From: Fervidobacterium_A thailandense
GTDB taxonomy: Bacteria; Thermotogota; Thermotogae; Thermotogales; Fervidobacteriaceae
DNA length: 64,000 nucleotides
Assembly: GCF_041505935.1 (NCBI RefSeq)
Contig: NZ_CP140110.1
Direction: 5' to 3' (one strand)
Shown: positions 57,926 through 64,000 of the stretch, piece after piece
How the letters are laid out: the number at the start of each line of letters is the position of its first letter
How positions within the stretch are numbered: position 1 is the first letter of the stretch
Position numbers and translations under genes: made by a program
The notes under the pieces: generated by a model
Databases searched by the model: none
Told to the model about the DNA's origin: nothing
What the model saw: only the letters and a program-made list of their open reading frames with translations

Positions 57926-59157
57926 ACGGTTATCAGCGAAAGGATGAAGAAAACTATGGACAGAACGAGTAAGGAATCGTAACCCAACTTGTCGATGAAA
58001 AAGCCGGCAAGTGGCGGTGCGATAATGTTGGCACTCATGGAGAAGAAATAGTAAAGACCTGTGTAACCTCCGACCTTTTCTTCACTCGTCATGTCTACAA
58101 TCGTCGGCAAAGAGTTCACGTTCACCATGGACCATCCAAGGCCACCAATTGCAAAGAGCACGAAGAAAAGCCGAATTATCGCGTCTTTATTTCCAATTGT
58201 CAAAGCACCGAGGAGTGTGAGTAGTATCACCACCGAAACGATAATCAATCCCGTGGTCATCGTTTTACGCCTTCCAATCTTTGAGCCTATAAATCCAGCC
58301 GGGATTGCGAATAACATGAACGAGAGGGAAAAGAACCCCAGTATTAGTGCCCCGGTACTCTCGGATATGCCGATTCTGAACTTCGCGTAGCTGGTGAAGA
58401 ACGTCTCGATTGCGTTGTAGCCTATGAACCAAAACAGTATAGACAATAACATCATTAAAAGACTCTTTTCCCGGCTCTTAAAGACATCGACAAGGTTACC
58501 TTTGAGTTCTTCGAACGTTTTCTTGTACACGTTTTCAAATTTTATTCGTTCACCAGCTTTAACTTTGTATTTCTCATCTTCTTTGATGAAAAGGACCACT
58601 AAGATTTGTGCTACAAGCATCAAGAGCGCTCCAGCGTAGAACGGGAGGCTGTAGTGCTTATCGTAAAGCGGCTTTCCAGCAAAGTATGCGAGGAGTGCTC
58701 CCAAACCGCCCATGAAGTTTATAACCCCGTTAGCCTGGCTCCTGTACTCAGGTGGTGTGATGTCGGGCATCAACGCAATAACTGGGGATCTGAACAGTGC
58801 CATGAAGAAGTTCATAAACACGATGTTCAACATCATCAGAGCCAGAAGTTGAAAAGCTCTTGTGACCGGGATAAGTGCGAAGGTTAATGCCGCAAGTGGT
58901 GCTCCCACAAGAATGTAGGGCATCCGTCGTCCGAGTCTTGTTCTTGTTTGGTCGCTCAGCACACCGATAAGTGGCAACATGACGATCGCAAAGAGGTTGT
59001 CGATGGTCATGACGAATCCGATGGTCGTTGAAGAGAGCTTGAAGTCTTTTAAGAAGATGGGCACGTAAGCGTTGTACAAAGGCCAAACGACACTAATACC
59101 AAAGAAACCAAATCCGAGCAAGAAAAGCTTCAAAAAACTCGGCCTCTTAACCTCCAT
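57892..59157 (-). CDS. MFS sugar transporter (GPH/SLC45-like)
   Basis: A 421-residue twelve-helix transporter. The loop 2-3 signature DQTRTRLGRRMPYILVG and PVIALMPDITPPEYRSQANG are characteristic of glycoside/pentoside:cation and sucrose-type symporters, so an oligosaccharide substrate is plausible. The ATG at 59157 follows GGGGGAG; the open frame extends to 59193 without an RBS. The IS remnant abuts its 3' end. Transported sugar not determined. Confidence 0.85.
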   Translation of the reverse strand: MEVKRPSFLKLFLLGFGFFGISVVWPLYNAYVPIFLKDFKLSSTTIGFVMTIDNLFAIVMLPLIGVLSDQTRTRLGRRMPYILVGAPLAALTFALIPVTRAFQLLALMMLNIVFMNFFMALFRSPVIALMPDITPPEYRSQANGVINFMGGLGALLAYFAGKPLYDKHYSLPFYAGALLMLVAQILVVLFIKEDEKYKVKAGERIKFENVYKKTFEELKGNLVDVFKSREKSLLMMLLSILFWFIGYNAIETFFTSYAKFRIGISESTGALILGFFSLSFMLFAIPAGFIGSKIGRRKTMTTGLIIVSVVILLTLLGALTIGNKDAIIRLFFVLFAIGGLGWSMVNVNSLPTIVDMTSEEKVGGYTGLYYFFSMSANIIAPPLAGFFIDKLGYDSLLVLSIVFFILSLITVQRVRRGDVKR

Positions 59158-59210
59158 GCGCGCTCCCCCTTCCCTCACCGAAATCCAAAGCATTTTTCAG
59201 TAAAACTTCA

Positions 59211-59648
59211 TCAAGGATTCAGGATTTTCCCGAAGACCAGGATATCCCAATACCTACCGCTGTGATACTTTGCCTCCTTCAACCTTCCTTCAAGCTCGAA
59301 GCCAATCGATTCGAGAATCTTTATAGACGGGATGTTGTACTCGTACACCTCTGCAGTCAGCCTGTGGAGGTTCATTTCGTTGCGGGCGTGCTCAAGTGCC
59401 AACTGTAGAATCATTTTCCCATAACCCTTTCCCCTTTCTTCCCGTGGAACGTAGAATGTAATATAAGCATTCCTGTTGAAGACTCTAATGTCGAGCTCTA
59501 CAAAGCCTACGAAACGCCCAGCATCGTAGAACTCTAAAGTCACGGGTGGAACTCTGAGAACTCTTCTCTCGGATAATGTGTAACTGTCTTCGACATCAAG
59601 GATATCAAACTCTTTTTGACCTTCATGAATGAGCAATTTTAGGCCCAA
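59211..59648 (-). CDS. GNAT-family acetyltransferase (RimJ/RimL-like)
   Basis: A 145-residue N-acetyltransferase. The acetyl-CoA motif A reads VPREERGKGYGKMILQLAL (R/Q-x-x-G-x-G/A), and YEYNIPSIKILESIGFELEGRLKE is the typical RimJ/L end. TTG start at 59648 with GGGAGGG 6 nt upstream. The substrate may be a protein N-terminus, an antibiotic or a small amine; context gives no hint. It probably leads the transcript into the MFS gene. Confidence 0.85.
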   Translation of the reverse strand: MGLKLLIHEGQKEFDILDVEDSYTLSERRVLRVPPVTLEFYDAGRFVGFVELDIRVFNRNAYITFYVPREERGKGYGKMILQLALEHARNEMNLHRLTAEVYEYNIPSIKILESIGFELEGRLKEAKYHSGRYWDILVFGKILNP

Positions 59649-59667
59649 GGTAATCCCTCCCAGTGAT

Positions 59668-59673
59668 ATTATA
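59668..59673 (-). promoter_or_regulatory. -10 box for the GNAT-MFS unit
   Basis: Perfect TATAAT on the minus strand, 20 nt before the TTG start. The -35 is weak. The gene-free stretch 59649-59972 holds only this and the divergent glp promoter. Confidence 0.5.
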
Positions 59674-59815
59674 ATATGACTATCGCTTTTAAAAACATGT
59701 GAACTTAAATCGAGATTTTAAAAGACAGACGGTGAAACAGCGAGCTTCACGTAAGGTTCCTTGCACGATCTTGAACTCCAAAGTTTCAGCATCTAAGGTA
59801 AACATTCAAGGTCTT

Positions 59816-59844
59816 TTGGTTTGGATATAAGCTCATGATATAAT
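59816..59844 (+). promoter_or_regulatory. Promoter of the glycerol-3-phosphate operon
   Basis: TTGGTT (59816-59821), 17-nt spacer ending in TGA, and TATAAT (59839-59844), extended -10. It lies 128 nt before the first ATG, leaving a long untranslated leader in which no terminator hairpin was found. Confidence 0.6.
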
Positions 59845-59972
59845 CGTGGTGGAAATCAGCTAATCTTGAACCTAATATTAATTAAACAAAGTTTGTACAG
59901 ACGATGCTGGGAATAGTTGTGCCAAACCTCTTTTTCATTCGATAGACCTAAAGTCAGAAAGGGGTTAAAAAT

Positions 59973-61415
59973 ATGCGCATAGGAATTGTGGGTGCTGGTG
60001 CTGTAGGTGCTCTCATCGCACGAGAATTGAGTAAGTATGATGTGGAAGTGTACGTGTTCGAGAAAGAATTCGACGTTGGAATGGGAGTCACTAAAGCAAA
60101 TTCTGCAATAATACACGCTGGTTACGACGACGAACCTGGAACAGTAAGGGCAAAGTTCTGTGCGAAAGGTAACGAAATGTACACCACATTGTCGAAGGAA
60201 CTTGACATCGACTTTAAACGTATCGGCTCTTTGGTGTTGGCTTTTTCGGACACAGAACTAAGAGTGATTGAAGAGCTGTACAAGCGAGGACTCGAAAACG
60301 GTGTTCCCGGTTTGGAAATTTGGGATAGAGACAAGATTCTTGCACACGAGCCAAACGTAAACCAGGAAGTTCTGGCTGCGTTGTGGGCTCCAACGGCTGG
60401 TATCATCGAGCCATGGATGATTGCGATTGCCGCCGTTGAAAACGCCGTCGAAAACGGTGCGAAACTATTCCTAAACACCGAAGTTAAAGATATCATCGTT
60501 GAACACAACCACGTTAGACGCGTTGTTACCAATCGAGGTGAATTTGAGTTGGACGTTTTGGTGAATGCAGCTGGACTATACGGGGATTACGTTTCAAAGA
60601 TGGCCGGTGTCGAAACTCTTCCAATTCATCCGAGAAAAGGAGAATACATCCTCCTTGATAAAGAAGAGTTTGGTGGGTTTGTGAAGAGTGTGCTCTTTCC
60701 GACACCTTCAACGCTTGGAAAAGGTACTCTGGTAACTCCAACGATAGACGGTGGTATACTGGTAGGTCCGACGGCTGTTGACCTACCCGGAGAACGAAAG
60801 TTTAGAGAAGATACATCCACAACAATCCAGGGCTTTGAATTTCTAATGGCAAAAGCTTTCAAAATGACGCCGAACATTGACTTTCGTTCCTCCATCAAGA
60901 CATTTGCCGGATTAAGGCCTGAAACACCTATCAAAGATTTTATCGTTGGCCGAACAAGAGTTGAAGGGTTCTTTAACGCAATAGGAACAAGGTCACCTGG
61001 CCTCACTGCCGCACCAGCAATAGCCAGTTTTATGGTCGAAGAAATCCAGGAGGCGATGGGGGTAACTTTCATTAGAAAGGACAACTTTAACCCGATACGT
61101 AAGCGCATTAGAAGCTATGTTCAATTACCGTTGGATGAATGGGACAAAATCATCAAAGAAGATCCGTTGGCTGGGAATATCGTATGCTCCTGTAACAAGG
61201 TAACAGAACGTGAGATCGTCGAGGCCATAAAGCGTGGTGCACGTACAGTGGATGGTGTGAAATTTCGAACTAGAGCCATGTTTGGAAGTTGTCAGGGAGG
61301 ATTTTGTGGTCACAAGATAATGAAAATTTTGGCCAGAGAACTAGGAGTTGACGTGAGCGATATAGTCCTACGCAACGAACAAACAAAAATACTGTACGGC
61401 AAGGTGAGAACATGA
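59973..61415 (+). CDS. glpA: GlpA-like FAD-dependent glycerol-3-phosphate dehydrogenase with BFD domain
   Basis: A 480-residue flavoprotein that oxidises glycerol-3-phosphate to dihydroxyacetone phosphate. The N-terminal FAD motif is GIVGAGAVGALIARELSKY, with the DAO-type NAAGLYGD and GLRPETPIKDF segments. The C-terminus (about residues 395-450) is a BFD-like [2Fe-2S] domain with four Cys in CSC and SCQGGFC. This matches GlpA and the Thermotoga equivalent. The stop overlaps the next start (ATGA), so both subunits are coupled. Confidence 0.88.
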   Translation: MRIGIVGAGAVGALIARELSKYDVEVYVFEKEFDVGMGVTKANSAIIHAGYDDEPGTVRAKFCAKGNEMYTTLSKELDIDFKRIGSLVLAFSDTELRVIEELYKRGLENGVPGLEIWDRDKILAHEPNVNQEVLAALWAPTAGIIEPWMIAIAAVENAVENGAKLFLNTEVKDIIVEHNHVRRVVTNRGEFELDVLVNAAGLYGDYVSKMAGVETLPIHPRKGEYILLDKEEFGGFVKSVLFPTPSTLGKGTLVTPTIDGGILVGPTAVDLPGERKFREDTSTTIQGFEFLMAKAFKMTPNIDFRSSIKTFAGLRPETPIKDFIVGRTRVEGFFNAIGTRSPGLTAAPAIASFMVEEIQEAMGVTFIRKDNFNPIRKRIRSYVQLPLDEWDKIIKEDPLAGNIVCSCNKVTEREIVEAIKRGARTVDGVKFRTRAMFGSCQGGFCGHKIMKILARELGVDVSDIVLRNEQTKILYGKVRT

Positions 61416-62653
61416 GGGAAATACCTGTTGATGTCTTAATCATCGGTGCCGGAGCTGCGGGTATGGGAGCTGCACTGGGTGCGGCTCGTGAAGGGGTTCA
61501 GAAAGTAGTTGTTATAGAACGTGAAGATAGGAGCGGAGGGATCTTAAACCAATGTATCCACAACGGATTTGGTTTGCACTACTTCAGGGAAGAGTTAACC
61601 GGACCGGAGTACGCGGAAAGGATCAGATCAATTTTAAGAGACTACGAAAATGTTGAGTTTAAAGGTGAACAATTTGTGAAACAAATAGATTATAAAAACA
61701 AAACTGTGGTTGTTGTTTCGAGAGAAGGGATCGTGTTGTACAAACCAAAGACACTCATAGTTGCTACTGGTGCACGTGAAAGACCGATGGGTGGGATTTT
61801 ACTGCCCGGTACAAGACCGGCTGGTATCTTCACCGCCGGTGTTGCCCAGAGGTGGATAAACCTGGAGAACAGAAAACCGGGTAACCGAGCGGTTATAATT
61901 GGTTCAGGCGACATTGGGTTGATAATGGCCAGAAGGCTTACACTCGAAGGCATAAAGGTCGAAGCAGTTGTCGAAAGGATGCCGTATCCGGGAGGACTGG
62001 AACGAAACATTCGTCAATGTCTAAAGGATTTCGATATACCACTCTATCTAAGTCACACAGTTATAGAAGTACGTGGTAAAGATCGCGTCGAGGAAGTGGT
62101 TATCGCAGAGTTGGACGACAACTTCAAGCCGATAGCTGGAACGGAAAAAGTTTTCAAAGTAGATACACTTGTGCTATCCGTTGGTTTGATCCCGCAGACA
62201 AACCTTTTCAAGGACTTTCTCCAGACAGATCCATGGACTAAGGGAATCATGTGTACAAGCTCCGGTAGGACATCGATGAACTGGATCTTTGCCGCGGGGA
62301 ACTGCACGGTAATTTACGATCTTGTTGATTGGGTTACCGAAGAAGGAGAAAAGGCTGGGAAGTATGCCGCGTTTTTCGTGAAGAAAGAGCATGAGATGGC
62401 AAGGTTTCCTGTGGAGAAGGGGCAAAATATTGGTATTCTCTTCCCGAATTACTACGAGGAGGGGACGAACCTTAGTCTTTACCTCAGGGTGAAGAAACCG
62501 ATGGAACGGGGTATAGTGAGAGTTAAACAGAGGAACAATCTTCTGTACAACAAACTGCACGCAAATTTAATGCCCAGTGAAATGATCAACGTGAGAATCC
62601 CGGAACCAAAGATCGGAGTCGGCAACATTGTTGTCGAAGTTATCGAGGCATGA
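61412..62653 (+). CDS. NAD(FAD)-dependent dehydrogenase, partner of GlpA-like protein
   Basis: A 413-residue flavoprotein with FAD motif LIIGAGAAGMGAALGAA, a central NAD-binding motif AVIIGSGDIGLIMARRL and the C-terminal FAD motif NWIFAAGNCT. It probably passes electrons from the GlpA-like subunit to NAD or another carrier, as in other Thermotogales and firmicutes where the same pair is found. A small DUF1667 protein that often follows this gene is absent here; glpK follows directly. Confidence 0.85.
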   Translation: MREIPVDVLIIGAGAAGMGAALGAAREGVQKVVVIEREDRSGGILNQCIHNGFGLHYFREELTGPEYAERIRSILRDYENVEFKGEQFVKQIDYKNKTVVVVSREGIVLYKPKTLIVATGARERPMGGILLPGTRPAGIFTAGVAQRWINLENRKPGNRAVIIGSGDIGLIMARRLTLEGIKVEAVVERMPYPGGLERNIRQCLKDFDIPLYLSHTVIEVRGKDRVEEVVIAELDDNFKPIAGTEKVFKVDTLVLSVGLIPQTNLFKDFLQTDPWTKGIMCTSSGRTSMNWIFAAGNCTVIYDLVDWVTEEGEKAGKYAAFFVKKEHEMARFPVEKGQNIGILFPNYYEEGTNLSLYLRVKKPMERGIVRVKQRNNLLYNKLHANLMPSEMINVRIPEPKIGVGNIVVEVIEA

Positions 62654-62689
62654 ACTATATCAAGAATTGAGTGGGAGGTACTGTGACGT

Positions 62690-64000
62690 ATGGGAAGGTG
62701 TGTCTTGGCCCTCGATGAGGGAACAACGAGTGCACGTGCCATCATCTTTGATAGGGAAAGCAACATTTGTGGCGTTGGACAGTACGAATTCACCCAATAC
62801 TATCCAAAACCAGGTTGGGTTGAACACGATCCTGAGGAAATTTGGCTTGCTCAGATGCGTGCAATTAGAACTGCGCTGGAACGAGCAGGTGCGAGTCCGG
62901 AAGATATTGCGGCGATCGGAATCACAAACCAAAGAGAAACCACCGTACTCTGGGAAAAATCTACAGGTCGACCAGTTTACCACGCAATAGTCTGGCAGTG
63001 TAGACGAACCACGGATATTGTGGAAGAAATAAAGAAGGATCACTACAACCTAATTAAGGAAAGAACTGGTTTGGTCCCCGATTCATATTTCTCAGGTCCG
63101 AAGATCAAATGGGTACTGGATAACGTACCGGGTGTTAGGGAAAAGGCTGAACGAGGCGAAATTCTCTTCGGAACGATTGATACGTACTTGATTTGGAAAC
63201 TGAGTGGGGGTAAGGTACACGTAATCGATTATTCAAACGCATCGAGAACGATGCTCTTCAACATCCACACACTTAAATGGGACGAGGAGATACTGGAGAT
63301 CCTGAACATTCCGAAAGCGATACTGCCTGAACCAAGACCATCGAGTGAGGTTTACGGTTACACTGACAAAGGCGTTTTCGGTGCTACGGTTCCCATCTCC
63401 GGCGATGCTGGAGACCAGCAGGCCGCACTTTTTGGTCAAGCTTGTTTCAAACCAGGTATGGTCAAGAACACCTACGGTACGGGGAATTTCATGCTCATGA
63501 ACACTGGGGAAAAACCGTACCGTTCCGAAAACCTTTTAACTACCATTGCCTGGGGTATCAACGGTAAGGTTGAATACGCACTTGAGGGTAGTGTGTTTAT
63601 CACCGGTGCAGCAGTTCAGTGGCTGAGAGACGCGTTGAAGATAATCGAAGTTGCACCAGAGGTGGAACCTCTCGCTGCATCGTTGGTTTCGAACGAGGGA
63701 GTTTACTTTGTCCCAGCGTTCGTCGGCCTTGGAGCCCCATACTGGGACCAGTTCGCAAGGGGACTGCTCATTGGTATAACGCGTGGAACACGGCGCGCAC
63801 ACCTGGCACGAGCGGTGCTTGAGAGCATCGCTTACCTAACTAACGACGTTCTCATCGAGATGGAAAAAGACAGTGGTATCAAGGTTACGGAACTCAGAGT
63901 CGATGGTGGTGCTGTCAACAACAACTTCCTGATGCAGTTCCAGGCAGATATCCTCGGAACGAAAGTTGTCAGGCCGGTCATTCAGGAAACCACGGCACTC
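62690..64000 (+). CDS. glpK: Glycerol kinase (3' truncated by window)
   Basis: The FGGY-family kinase phosphorylates glycerol to glycerol-3-phosphate. The 437 visible codons include the N-terminal phosphate-binding ALDEGTTSARAIIFD, NQRETTVLWEK, IVWQCRRT, SGDAGDQQAALFGQ and TYGTGNFMLMNTG; the last includes the ATPase core. The ATG at 62690 has GGGAGG about 13 nt upstream. It ends at the window edge around TELRVDGGAVNNNF, so roughly the last 55-60 residues are missing. Context with two glycerol-3-phosphate dehydrogenase genes confirms the role. Confidence 0.96.
   Translation, partial: MGRCVLALDEGTTSARAIIFDRESNICGVGQYEFTQYYPKPGWVEHDPEEIWLAQMRAIRTALERAGASPEDIAAIGITNQRETTVLWEKSTGRPVYHAIVWQCRRTTDIVEEIKKDHYNLIKERTGLVPDSYFSGPKIKWVLDNVPGVREKAERGEILFGTIDTYLIWKLSGGKVHVIDYSNASRTMLFNIHTLKWDEEILEILNIPKAILPEPRPSSEVYGYTDKGVFGATVPISGDAGDQQAALFGQACFKPGMVKNTYGTGNFMLMNTGEKPYRSENLLTTIAWGINGKVEYALEGSVFITGAAVQWLRDALKIIEVAPEVEPLAASLVSNEGVYFVPAFVGLGAPYWDQFARGLLIGITRGTRRAHLARAVLESIAYLTNDVLIEMEKDSGIKVTELRVDGGAVNNNFLMQFQADILGTKVVRPVIQETTAL

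Noticed and set aside
1..64000. CRISPR array
   Set aside because: No regularly spaced direct repeats and no cas gene were seen.

Overview
The window reads as a chromosome segment of a thermophilic member of the Thermotogales, most likely Fervidobacterium or a close relative. The evidence is the gene content: a Thermotoga-type RNase Z, a DHH-CBS-CCA transferase fusion, a PPi-type phosphofructokinase, a two-domain protein disulfide oxidoreductase with thioredoxin reductase, TreT, a GlpA-like two-protein glycerol-3-phosphate module and a large SRP RNA. The genus is an inference; the order is well supported.

Region 1 (1-19.4 kb, all minus): a tightly packed run of 19 housekeeping genes from fchA down to a truncated oligoendopeptidase F at the window edge. 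It covers tRNA and translation functions (tgt, prmC, rplI, rnz, CCA transferase, trpS, lepA), the cell envelope (glmM, PBP2, MscS), PyrR and redox proteins. Its likely promoter overlaps, back to back, the promoter of the SRP RNA gene (19465-19736, plus strand).

Region 2 (19.7-24.3 kb, minus): pfp, a cytoplasmic GH13 amylase and a methyltransferase form one operon, and an orphan PotD lipoprotein lies upstream. Region 3 (24.4-29.9 kb, plus): an esterase, an AI-2E family membrane protein and a thiol-redox cluster (PDO, TrxB, glutaredoxin, exported thioredoxin, CcdA). Region 4 (30.0-39.3 kb, plus): a Pel-like exopolysaccharide locus (CotH-like, SlyD-like FKBP, PelF, a DUF2194/PelA-like deacetylase, PelG with an apparent CTG start, a PelD-like receptor and a PelE-like protein), followed by a secreted 5'-nucleotidase and a convergent uridine kinase.

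Region 5 (41.6-49.7 kb): a divergent sugar locus. TreT and a ROK repressor lie on the minus strand. An ABC importer (binding protein plus two permeases), a PfkB kinase and a sucrose-phosphate-synthase-like GT4 lie on the plus strand. Between them are operator-like inverted repeats. Region 6 (49.8-56.0 kb): pcp, a cupin, an aldo/keto reductase, and then the most striking locus of the window. This is a fluoride (crcB-type) riboswitch with an overlapping terminator that precedes two overlapping genes for MutS-family ATPases; both carry Asn-Glu instead of Asp-Glu in Walker B. A radical SAM/SPASM protein converges on them.

Region 7 (56.1-64.0 kb): tmRNA, a four-gene tRNA operon with clear promoter and terminator, a decayed insertion sequence, an MFS sugar transporter, a GNAT acetyltransferase, and a glycerol-3-phosphate operon (GlpA-like, partner flavoprotein, glpK cut by the window end).
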